From Thiopseudomonas sp964394445 (GTDB lineage Bacteria > Pseudomonadota > Gammaproteobacteria > Pseudomonadales > Pseudomonadaceae): DNA of 64,000 nt. Each line of letters opens with the position of its first letter. Within the stretch, counting starts at the first letter, position 1. The DNA lies in NCBI GenBank assembly GCA_964394445.1, contig CAYMXO010000005.1, positions 1 through 64,000 on the forward strand, given 5' to 3'. A program made the translations under genes and the position numbers. Shown in pieces: positions 35,678 through 43,947 of this stretch. The notes under the pieces were generated by a model. It was not told where the DNA came from and searched no databases. It worked only from the letters and a program-made list of their open reading frames with translations.

Positions 35678-35929
35678 TTAGGCTTCAGCCTGAGCGGCTT
35701 CTTTCAGCAGCTGCTGAACGCGCTCGGAAGGCTTGGCGCCCTGACCCAGCCAGTAGTTGGCGCGCTCCTGGTTAACAGACAGACGAACTTCTGCACCACG
35801 GGCAATTGGGTTGAAGAAACCGATGCGCTCGATGAAACGGCCATCACGGAACTTGCGGCTGTCAGCCACGGTTACGTGATAGAAAGGACGTTTTTTAGAG
35901 CCACCACGTGCAAGACGGATAGTTACCAT
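35678..35929 (-). CDS. rpsP: 30S ribosomal protein S16
   Basis: An 83-residue protein. MVTIRLARGGSKKRPFYHV, VADSRKFRDGRFIERIGFFN and SVNQERANYWLGQGAKPSERV define S16. ATG 35929 has AGGAAAGAAG upstream. It is the first gene of the operon. A strong hairpin lies just upstream in the leader. Confidence 0.98.
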   Translation of the reverse strand: MVTIRLARGGSKKRPFYHVTVADSRKFRDGRFIERIGFFNPIARGAEVRLSVNQERANYWLGQGAKPSERVQQLLKEAAQAEA

Positions 35930-35949
35930 TAAACTTCTTTCCTGTAGTT

Positions 35950-35996
35950 GAAAAATGAACAAAGCCTTTCATACGCGCAGCGCACGCACGAAAGGC
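35950..35996 (-). terminator. 15-bp hairpin between ffh and rpsP (terminator or leader structure)
   Basis: On the minus-strand RNA the two 15-nt arms (35996-35982 and 35978-35964) pair completely, with 12 Watson-Crick and 3 G-U pairs around the loop GCU. As DNA or on the other strand the stem would have three mismatches. A U-rich stretch UUUGUUCAUUUUU follows, so it can end ffh transcription. It also lies in the rpsP leader and could attenuate that operon. Confidence 0.8.
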
Positions 35997-36102
35997 CGCA
36001 TATTCTAAGCGCAAACGCACTCTTTGCAAAGCTAAATTTTGTAGACGGCCCCCTTTCAAGGACCATGCCGGGCCAAAGCCCGACCTGCAACCTGCTCAAA
36101 GG

Positions 36103-37479
36103 TCAGAGCTTGGGCATGCCGCCCATGCCGGGAATCATGCCGCCCAGGCCACGCATCATCTTGCCCATGCCCTTGCCCATGAATTTTTTCATCATTTTCT
36201 GCATTTGCTTGTGCTGCTTGATCAGCCGGCCAACATCCTGCACCTGGGTACCGGAGCCCAGAGCAATGCGGCGCCGGCGCGAGCCACTGATGATATCGGG
36301 ATTGCGGCGTTCTTCCGGAGTCATGGAGTTGATGATGGACTCCATCTGCTTGAACTGCTTTTCTGCGTTGCCCTGCAGGCCCTGCATTTGCGACAGGTTG
36401 ACGCCGCCGATGTTGGGCATTTTTTCCAGCAGGCCGCCCATGCCGCCCATGTTGTTCATCTGCTGGAGCTGGTCGCGAAAGTCTTCCAGGTCGAAGCCTT
36501 TGCCCTTCTTCAGCTTCTTGGTCAGCTTCTCGGCTTTTTCCCGGTCCAGTTTCTGTTCGGCCTGCTCGATCAGGCTCATCACATCGCCCATGCCGAGGAT
36601 GCGCGAAGCGATACGGTCCGGATGGAACGGCTCCAGGGCTTCGGTTTTTTCGCCCATGCCGAGGAACTTGATCGGCTTGCCGGTTATGGCACGCACCGAC
36701 AGCGCGGCACCGCCACGGGCATCACCGTCCACCTTGGTCAGCACGACACCGGTCAGCGGCAGTGCCTCGTTGAAGGCCTTGGCGGTATTGGCCGCATCCT
36801 GACCAGTCATGGCATCGACCACAAACAGGGTTTCGACCGGGTTGACCGCTTTGTGCAGGGCACCGATCTCGGCCATCATCTCTTCATCAATGGCCAGGCG
36901 ACCGGCGGTATCCACCAGCACCACGTCGATAAATTTGAGTTTGGCTTCCTTGATGGCGGCATTGGCAATATCCACCGGCTTCTGGCTGATATCGGACGGG
37001 AAGAAAATTGCGTCCACTTCGCCGGCCAGGGTTTCCAGCTGCTTGATGGCAGCCGGGCGGTACACGTCCGCCGACACCACCATCACACTTTTCTTCTTGC
37101 GCTCCTTCAGGTGCTTGGCCAGCTTGGCTACGGTGGTGGTTTTACCTGCACCCTGCAAACCGGCCATCAGCACCACCGCAGGCGGTGCTGCGTTCAGGGC
37201 CAGCTCCTCGTTGGCTGCGCCCATCATGGTTTCAAGCTCGGCCTGGACAATCTTCAGGAACGCCTGCCCCGGTGACAAACTGCGTGACACCTCGGTGCCT
37301 ACGGCCCGTTCACGCACGGCTTCCACAAAGTCCTTGACCACCGGCAGCGCAACGTCCGCCTCCAGCAGCGCCATGCGCACTTCGCGCAGCGTGTCCTTGA
37401 TGTTGTCTTCAGTCAGCTTTGCCTTGCCGGTTACGTGGCGTAGCGTTTGCGAGAGACGTTCGCTAAGATTGTCGAACAT
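36103..37479 (-). CDS. ffh: Signal recognition particle protein Ffh
   Basis: A 458-residue GTPase of the SRP, which targets membrane proteins co-translationally. The N domain is followed by the G domain with GLQGAGKTTTVAKLA (P-loop), DTAGRL and TKVDGDARGGAAL. The C-terminal M domain is methionine-rich (QLQQMNNMGGMGGLLEKMP; KFMGKGMGKMMRGLGG) and binds 4.5S RNA and signal peptides through SGSRRRRIALGSG. Start ATG 37479 has GAGG 6 bases upstream. It lies upstream of rpsP, as in Pseudomonas and Escherichia. Confidence 0.97.
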   Translation of the reverse strand: MFDNLSERLSQTLRHVTGKAKLTEDNIKDTLREVRMALLEADVALPVVKDFVEAVRERAVGTEVSRSLSPGQAFLKIVQAELETMMGAANEELALNAAPPAVVLMAGLQGAGKTTTVAKLAKHLKERKKKSVMVVSADVYRPAAIKQLETLAGEVDAIFFPSDISQKPVDIANAAIKEAKLKFIDVVLVDTAGRLAIDEEMMAEIGALHKAVNPVETLFVVDAMTGQDAANTAKAFNEALPLTGVVLTKVDGDARGGAALSVRAITGKPIKFLGMGEKTEALEPFHPDRIASRILGMGDVMSLIEQAEQKLDREKAEKLTKKLKKGKGFDLEDFRDQLQQMNNMGGMGGLLEKMPNIGGVNLSQMQGLQGNAEKQFKQMESIINSMTPEERRNPDIISGSRRRRIALGSGTQVQDVGRLIKQHKQMQKMMKKFMGKGMGKMMRGLGGMIPGMGGMPKL

Positions 37480-37573
37480 GAAAAACCTCAATATCGGTCA
37501 AGCACTAAATGAGCGACAGTATACCTGAATCCGCTGCCCGCTTTGCACCCGCCCGCCACCCGGACTTTTCTCC

Positions 37574-38152
37574 ATGCGCCCACTGGTTCTAGCTTCCAGC
37601 TCTACCTACCGCCGCGAGCTGCTGCAACGGCTGCAGCTGCCCTTTGTCTGCCGCAGCCCGGATATTGACGAATCTCCGCTGCCGGATGAGACGCCCGAAG
37701 CCCTGGTACAACGCCTGTCAGTGGCCAAGGCTGGCGCCCTGTGCGGGCAATTTTTGCAGCATTTGATCATTGGTTCGGACCAGGTCGCCGTGCTTGATGG
37801 CCGCATCATCGGTAAACCCGGCAACCGGCAGGCGGCCATCGCCCAGCTCCAGGCTGCCAGCGGCCGCAACCTGACTTTTTATACCGGCCTGTGCCTGCTC
37901 GACAGCACCACCCGCCAGCTGCAAGTAGACTGCGTACCCTTTACCGTACATTTGCGCACGCTGAGTGACGCACAAATCGAACGCTATGTAGACAGGGAAC
38001 AACCGTTTGATTGTGCCGGCAGCTTTAAATCGGAAGGGTTGGGCATCAGCCTGTTCCGCGCCACCGAAGGCAGCGATGCCACCAGCCTGATCGGCCTGCC
38101 CCTGATCCGCCTCTGCGACATGCTGAATCAGGCCGGGATAGAAGTACCCTGA
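37574..38152 (+). CDS. Maf-like nucleotide pyrophosphatase, YceF type (7-methyl-GTP pyrophosphatase)
   Basis: A 192-residue Maf-fold house-cleaning enzyme. Seen are LASSSTYRRELLQRL, SPDIDESPLPDETPEALVQRLSVAKA-type residues, IGSDQVAVLDG, GKPGNRQAA and FKSEGLGISLF. The YceF subgroup hydrolyses 7-methyl-GTP. In many pseudomonads this gene follows rluC-HAD-sppA before yceD-rpmF; here it is displaced and stands next to ffh. Confidence 0.9.
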   Translation: MRPLVLASSSTYRRELLQRLQLPFVCRSPDIDESPLPDETPEALVQRLSVAKAGALCGQFLQHLIIGSDQVAVLDGRIIGKPGNRQAAIAQLQAASGRNLTFYTGLCLLDSTTRQLQVDCVPFTVHLRTLSDAQIERYVDREQPFDCAGSFKSEGLGISLFRATEGSDATSLIGLPLIRLCDMLNQAGIEVP

Positions 38153-38256
38153 AACGCATTGATTTCACTTCGGTACCCGGCAAGCCCTTCCTCGCAAGTA
38201 TCAATCAATTCGTGGCCGGTGTGGCCGAAAAACCCTGAGCCAAGCCCCTATAGTCA

Positions 38257-38290
38257 GCCCGGTTCGCGGCTGAAACCGCTCCCACAGGAC
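38257..38290. repeat. REP-like palindrome
   Basis: GGTTCGCGGCTGAAACCGCT followed by CCCACAGG resembles the common Pseudomonas REP unit with GTCGCGGCTGAAGC and CTCCTACAG. A second copy is at 61930-61957. A small hairpin GGGGCTTGCCCC lies about 35 bases downstream. Confidence 0.7.
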
Positions 38291-38369
38291 CGGGGCCGGT
38301 GCGCTTTTTGTACGATGGGGCTTGCCCCTGAGAAACCGCCAACCAAAGTGAGAGCCCTCGAAAATCCGC

Positions 38370-38750
38370 TCAGTCTGCGACCGGCAAACGCCACAAGTAA
38401 GCAGTAACCCCCGCGGCAGTGAGCAGCATGGCCAGTTTGGCCCAGATGAAATCAACCCAGAATACTCCGACCAGAATACTCAGCCAAAGCAGGCTGACGG
38501 CCATGTATTTGGCCCGCATCGGCAAGCCCTTGCCGGCCAGGTAATCGGCAATCATCGGGCCATATTTGTGGTGGGACGTAATCCAGCAATAGAAGCGCTT
38601 TGAACTGCGGGCAAAGCAGGCAGCTGCCAACAGCATGAATGGCGTGGTTGGCAACAACGGCAGAAAAACACCCAGCACGCCAAGGGCTACGCTGAGGCAG
38701 CCCAGGGCAAACAAGAACGAACGCAGAAGCGGGTTGGCAACCAACCTCAC
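38370..38750 (-). CDS. DUF454 (YbaN family) membrane protein
   Basis: About 126 residues. It has the DUF454 core: CLSVALGVLGVFLPLLPTTPF, LLAAACFARSSKRFYCWI, GPMIADYLAGKGLPMRAK and two C-terminal helices ending YLWRLPVAD. It is an inner-membrane protein of unknown function. No ATG precedes the domain: GTG at 38750 gives the usual family length (about 125), but GTG 38777 or TTG 38744 are possible. It follows the UPF0149 gene closely and is probably co-transcribed. Confidence 0.8.
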   Translation of the reverse strand: MRLVANPLLRSFLFALGCLSVALGVLGVFLPLLPTTPFMLLAAACFARSSKRFYCWITSHHKYGPMIADYLAGKGLPMRAKYMAVSLLWLSILVGVFWVDFIWAKLAMLLTAAGVTAYLWRLPVAD

Positions 38751-38778
38751 CTCACGCCCGGGAACCTGCTCCTTCACA

Positions 38779-39363
38779 TCAGTCGCGGGGCTTGAGCAGG
38801 ACCGGCTTTTCCTCGGGAGCCTGCAACAACAGGAACAGGGTGGTGAGGATCTCGGGAATCTGCACCAGCATGCTGGCAACCAGCTCTTCATTGCTGGCAA
38901 TTTCGGCAAAGTCCGGTTGTTCGTCGAACAGGCCCGAACCAACCATTATTGGCAACAGCAGCTCACTGACTTCTTCCTCGTCATCTTCAAACCAGGTTTC
39001 CTCGCGCAAGAACACGCCTTCCATGAAGCCGATGCACCAGGCTCGCAAGTCAGATTCTGCCGGGGCGTCACCCAGCTCAAGCTCGCAGGGAAACTCGAAC
39101 TCCTCGTCACTGGCCAGCTGCCGGGCGATCTGCGCCTTGAGCTGCAGCAGCGCTTCGGTAATTTCTTCCTGCTCGGCCGCATCCTTGTATTCCGGCTCCT
39201 GACCAAACAGCTCGGGAATCCACTCGTCTTCCTCCACCAGATCCGGACAAATGGACAGGGCTGTCAGATAGCCGTGGGTTGCGACATAGTCGAGTGCCTC
39301 TTCATACAGGTCATCGGCATCAAGAAAAGCGCGCAAGCGGGCCTGCTGTTCGGAGAAAGACAT
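38779..39363 (-). CDS. UPF0149 / YecA-YgfB family protein
   Basis: A 194-residue acidic protein. The YgfB-like fold is indicated by HGYLTALSICPDLVEEDEW, the central acidic helices, DLRAWCIGFMEGVFL and SNEELVASMLVQIPEILTTLF. YgfB in Pseudomonas affects peptidoglycan-recycling regulation (ampDh3), but this longer YecA-like member is uncharacterised. It is divergent from recQ. Confidence 0.85.
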   Translation of the reverse strand: MSFSEQQARLRAFLDADDLYEEALDYVATHGYLTALSICPDLVEEDEWIPELFGQEPEYKDAAEQEEITEALLQLKAQIARQLASDEEFEFPCELELGDAPAESDLRAWCIGFMEGVFLREETWFEDDEEEVSELLLPIMVGSGLFDEQPDFAEIASNEELVASMLVQIPEILTTLFLLLQAPEEKPVLLKPRD

Positions 39364-39497
39364 TGGCGGTTACCTTGTTGACTTGAAAGAATGTGCGCCA
39401 TTGTAGACCAGCGCTGCCAGTACGACCAGAGCCCGCCGGAGCCGACAACAAAGTTTTGCGGAAAAACGTATAATGCGTGCCGGTTTTGGAGAACATC

Positions 39498-41773
39498 ATG
39501 TCAGGGCAAGCCCTCAGCATTCTTAAAAGCGTTTTCGGTTACGATGCCTTTCGTGGCCGCCAGCAAGAGATCATCGAACAGGTTGCGGGTGGCGGTGATG
39601 CCCTGGTGCTGATGCCCACTGGCGGCGGCAAATCGCTGTGCTACCAGATTCCGGCCCTGCTGCGCGACGGCGTGGCGATCGTCATCTCGCCGCTGATTGC
39701 GCTGATGCAGGACCAGGTCAGCCACCTGGAGGAAGCCGGCATCAGTGCTGCCGCACTCAACTCGGCAATGGATATCGAAGAGCGCCGCGACATAGCGTCA
39801 CGTCTGCGCCGCAACGAGATCAAACTGCTTTATCTGGCGCCTGAACGCCTGCTGCAAGAACATACCCTGGCATTCATCCAGCAGCTGCCTGTGAGTCTGT
39901 TTGCCATTGACGAAGCCCACTGTGTATCCCAGTGGGGCCACGACTTCCGGCCAGAATACCTGCAGCTGGGCCAGCTGGCACAGCTGTTTCCCGACATCCC
40001 ACGCATTGCCCTGACGGCCACTGCAGATACCCGCACCCGTCAGGAAATCGTACAGCGCCTGCAGCTGCAAGACGCCCGTGAATTCGTTTCCAGTTTCGAC
40101 CGGCCCAACATCTTTTATCGCATCGCACCGAAAAACAATCCGCGCAAACAGTTGCTGGACTTTCTGGCTGCACGCAAGGGCGATTCAGGCATTGTCTATT
40201 GCCTGTCGCGCAAGAGCGTGGAAAGTACCGCCGCCTACCTGACGGAAAAGGGCTACAGCGCCCTGCCCTACCATGCCGGGCTGGACAACGAACTGCGCGC
40301 TTTTCACCAGCAGCGCTTCATCAACGAAGAAGGCCTGATCATGGTCGCCACCATCGCCTTTGGCATGGGTATCGACAAATCCAACGTGCGCTTTGTTGCC
40401 CACCTGGACCTGCCCAAATCGATCGAGGCGTACTATCAGGAAACCGGCCGTGCCGGCCGTGACGGCCTGGCGGCCGACGCCTGGATGGTCTACGGCCTTC
40501 AGGATGTGCTGTTTTTGAAACAGATGCTGGCCAGCTCGGAAGGCGAGGAACGCTTCAAGCGCGTCGAGCAGCACAAACTGGATGCCATGCTGGCATTGTG
40601 CGAAGAAACCCGTTGCCGGCGCCAGACACTGCTGGCGTATTTTGACGAAAACCTGNNNNNNNNNNNNNNNNNNNNNNNNNNNNNNNNNNNNNNNNNNNNN
40701 NNNNNNNNNNNNNNNNNNNNNNNNNNNNNNNNNNNNNNNNNNNNNNNNNNNNNNNCGAAGAAACCCGTTGCCGGCGCCAGACACTGCTGGCGTATTTTGA
40801 CGAAAACCTGTCCGATCCCTGCGGGCACTGCGACAACTGCACCGAGCCTCCGCGCACCTGGGATGCTACCGAAGCTGCACGCAAGGCCCTGTCCACGGTA
40901 TACCGCACCGGGCAACGCTATGGTGTCGGGCATCTGCTGGACGTGCTGCTGGGCCGTGAAAATGACCGCATCCGTTCAATGGGCCATCAGCATCTGTCAG
41001 TGTTTGGTATTGGCAAGGACATCAGTGAACACCAGTGGCGCTCGCTGTTCCGCCAGCTGGTGGCACGCAACCTGGTTGATGTGGACGTGGAAGGTTTTGG
41101 CGGACTGCGCCTGAACGAATCCTGCCGGCCATTGTTGCGCGGCGAAACCGGCCTGCAGCTGCGCATTGATCCGGGCAAACCGGCCACAACCCAGCGCAGC
41201 CAGGCCAGCCAGCTGGTGCGCGCCCACGAACGCGATACCTGGGAGCGCCTGCGCGCCCTGCGCAAGCGTCTGGCCGACGAGCACGGCGTCCCCCCTTACG
41301 TGATCTTTCCCGACTCAACCCTGCTCGACATGCTGCGCCAGCAGCCGGGCAGCATGAGTGACATGGCACAGGTCAGTGGCGTCGGCCAGGTCAAGCTGGA
41401 GCGTTATGGCGCAGATTTTCTCGCCATTTTCAACGAGCCGGCCAGTGCTGCCGAGAGCGCGCCGGCGCACGACCTGCAGCATGAAATCATCACCCTGGCC
41501 CGCCACGGCATGACGCCCGAACAGATCGCCCGCCAGCATGAGTGTTCACTGAAAAACGTCTACAGCCACCTGGCCCGGGCCATCGGCAACGAACAGCTGA
41601 GCCTGGAACAGGCACTGGATCTGCCCGAAGAATTGTTGGGCGAAATTCAGGATGCCTTTCTCGAGGGTGATGGAGAGCTGCCGCCGGCCGCGGAAATCGC
41701 ACGCCAGTTCGGCCAGCTCGACGAAGGCGTACTTTATTGCGTGCGGGCAGCCCTGCAGGCCGAATTCGGCTAA
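39498..41773 (+). CDS. recQ: ATP-dependent DNA helicase RecQ (interrupted by assembly gap)
   Basis: RecQ unwinds DNA 3'-5' in recombination and repair. Helicase motifs seen are FRGRQQEIIEQV, MPTGGGKSLCYQIPAL, IDEAHCVSQWGHDFRPEY, ALTATADTRT, YCLSRKSVE and TIAFGMGIDKSNVRFV plus YQETGRAGRDG. The RQC zinc cysteines are CEETRCRRQTLL and PCGHCDNC. An HRDC domain (SQLVRAHERDTWERLRALRK) and a helix-turn-helix-like tail follow. 100 N at 40656-40755 are flanked by two copies of the same 55 bases; deleting 155 bases gives 2121 bases, an exact 707-codon frame. Start ATG 39498 has GGAG 7 bases upstream. Confidence 0.95.
40656..40755. other. Assembly gap (100 N) inside recQ
   Basis: A run of exactly 100 N. 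The 55 bases before it (40601-40655) and after it (40756-40810) are identical, so the two contig ends overlap. Probably no sequence is missing. Confidence 0.95.
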
Positions 41774-41880
41774 ACCTGTTCCGCCGCCAAAACCAACGGC
41801 AACAGGGCAGCAGCTACCGGTCGTAAATACCCTTTGCTAAAATACATTTCTTTTATTTACCTTCAGGTCAAGTCAATATC

Positions 41881-43710
41881 ATGAACCTGCCACTGCTCTG
41901 GGTTCTCACCCTGCTGCTGGTCTCCATCATCCTGTTTATCCGCAACAAACCACGCATGGATGTGGTAGCCCTGTTGATGATTGTCGCGCTGCCGCTCACC
42001 GGCGTACTCAGCATGGAGGAAACCCTGGCCGGATTCAGCGATCCCAGCGTGATCGTGATTGCTGCCCTGTTCGTCGTCGGCGAGGGCCTGGTACGTACCG
42101 GCATCGCCAACCAGCTCGGTGAACGCCTGATCAAACGTGCCGGCAACAGTGAAGCCCGCCTGATCATCCTGTTGATGGTTGCCGTTACCGGACTCGGTTC
42201 GGTGATGAGCTCAACCGGTGTCGTGGCGATTTTCATCCCGGTGGTGCTGAGCATGGCCAACCGGCTGAACATCCACCCCAGCCGGCTGATGATGCCGCTG
42301 AGCTTTGCCGGGCTGATCAGCGGCATGCAAACACTGGTGGCCACACCACCGAACATGGTTATTCACAGTGAGCTGGTGCGCCATGGCCATGAAGGCTTCA
42401 GTTTTCTCGCCTTTACCCCGATCGGAGTGGTTGTGCTGATACTTGGCACCGGTTACATGCTGCTGGCGCGCAAGTGGCTGGGCAACGATACGGATTGCAA
42501 CGAGAACCGTGAACCCCGCCACCGCATCCAGGACCTGGTACGTGAATACCGTCTCGAAGGACGCGAGCGCCGGCTGCGGGTCAAGGCCAATTCGATCCTG
42601 ACCGGACAAACCCTGAACGAGCTGCAACTACGCAAACAATATGGCATCAACATCATCGCCGTCGAGCGGCAGCAACGCTTCCGTCGCACCCTGCTCAGCG
42701 CGACCGGCAGCACCGAAGTGCGCGCCGGAGACATCTTGCTGGCCAACCTGGTCAGCCCGACCATTGACCTGCTGACCTCTTACTACGAGCTGGGGGTGGA
42801 ACCACTGTCGACCGAAATCAGCTATTTTGGCGATCACAGCCGCACGCTGGGACTGGCCGAAGTCATGCTGCCGCCCGACTCGAAACTGATCGGCAAAACC
42901 ATCCAGGAGCTGGGCTTTCGTTCGCACCGCAAACTGAACGTGATCGGTTTGCGCCGCAACCGTGCCGCTCTCGACGGCCTGCTGGTAGACGAGGTGCTCA
43001 AGGCCGGCGATACCCTGCTGGTGGCCGGCGCCTGGAAACGCATCCACGCACTGCAGGGTTATACCCGGGATTTTCTGGTATTGAGTCTGCCGGCCGAGGT
43101 CGACCAGGGCGTGCCCGCGCTGGTCAAGGCACCGCACGCACTGTTCAGTCTGGCGGTAATGGTAGTTTTGATGGTGACCGGCGCGGTGCCCAACGTCATG
43201 GCGGTGCTGATTGCCTGCCTGCTGATGGGGGCATTTCGTTGCATCAATATGGATTCGGCCTACAAGTCGATCCATTGGCAAAGCATCATCCTGATTGTCG
43301 GCATGCTGCCCTTTGCTACCGCCCTGCAAAAAACCGGCGGTATCGATCTTGCCGTGCAGGCCCTGATGGGCCTGTTTGGCGATGCCGGCCCGCGCATGAT
43401 CCTGGCCACCCTGTTTGTCACCACCGCCGTCACCGGACTGTTTATCTCCAACACGGCCACCGCCGTACTGATGGCACCGGTTGCCATTGCCACTGCCGGA
43501 GTCATGCAGGCATCACCGGCCCCCTTTGCCATGACTGTAGCGCTAGCCGCCTCGGCCGCTTTCATGACACCGGTATCCTCACCCGTCAACACCCTGGTGC
43601 TGGGCCCGGGTCAATACAGGTTCTTTGATTTTGTACGCATCGGCGTGCCTTTCACCCTGATTGTGCTGGTAACCACCGTGGCACTGGTGCCCATCCTCTT
43701 CCCCTTTTAG
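41881..43710 (+). CDS. SLC13-type permease with TrkA-C (RCK_C) domains
   Basis: A 609-residue inner-membrane transporter. N- and C-terminal hydrophobic halves of the CitMHS/SLC13 fold carry STGVVAIFIPVVL, TLVATPPNMVI and VTGLFISNTATAVLMAPVAI with FMTPVSSPVNTLVLG. The middle (about residues 220-400) holds two soluble RCK_C domains (VKANSILTGQTLNELQLRKQ and PDSKLIGKTIQELGFRSHR). Such SLC13 members take up dicarboxylates, sulfate or other anions; the substrate is not predictable. It stands alone downstream of recQ. Confidence 0.88.
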   Translation: MNLPLLWVLTLLLVSIILFIRNKPRMDVVALLMIVALPLTGVLSMEETLAGFSDPSVIVIAALFVVGEGLVRTGIANQLGERLIKRAGNSEARLIILLMVAVTGLGSVMSSTGVVAIFIPVVLSMANRLNIHPSRLMMPLSFAGLISGMQTLVATPPNMVIHSELVRHGHEGFSFLAFTPIGVVVLILGTGYMLLARKWLGNDTDCNENREPRHRIQDLVREYRLEGRERRLRVKANSILTGQTLNELQLRKQYGINIIAVERQQRFRRTLLSATGSTEVRAGDILLANLVSPTIDLLTSYYELGVEPLSTEISYFGDHSRTLGLAEVMLPPDSKLIGKTIQELGFRSHRKLNVIGLRRNRAALDGLLVDEVLKAGDTLLVAGAWKRIHALQGYTRDFLVLSLPAEVDQGVPALVKAPHALFSLAVMVVLMVTGAVPNVMAVLIACLLMGAFRCINMDSAYKSIHWQSIILIVGMLPFATALQKTGGIDLAVQALMGLFGDAGPRMILATLFVTTAVTGLFISNTATAVLMAPVAIATAGVMQASPAPFAMTVALAASAAFMTPVSSPVNTLVLGPGQYRFFDFVRIGVPFTLIVLVTTVALVPILFPF

Positions 43711-43839
43711 CCGCCTGGCGTTGCATGCACGCCAGCCGGCAGCACAAGCCTGGCCGGACACGGATGCTGGCTGCATATCCGTCCGGCCTCACGGCCTCCT
43801 TGTGGTAATAAGCAGGCAAAGTGTCCAGAATGAAAGCTG

Positions 43840-43882
43840 CCTGCACGTGTGCAGGTCAGGTTCGACCCCCGGCAGCCGGGGG
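43840..43882 (+). other. Two hairpins in the BCCT leader region
   Basis: CCTGCAC-gt-GTGCAGG (43840-43855) is a 16-bp dyad, and CCCCCGG-cag-CCGGGGG (43866-43882) is a perfect 7-bp hairpin. They precede the BCCT gene by 65-110 bases. The first could be an operator; the second has no U tract and is not a typical terminator. Confidence 0.6.
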
Positions 43883-43947
43883 TATGGGTACCTGCCGGCG
43901 CATCGTATGCACGCACCATCAATCCGCCAAAACCCCAGGAGTATGTC

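Noticed and set aside
40582..41114. Apparent frameshift and split of recQ
   Set aside because: Caused by the 100-N filler plus a duplicated 55-base contig end, not by mutation.
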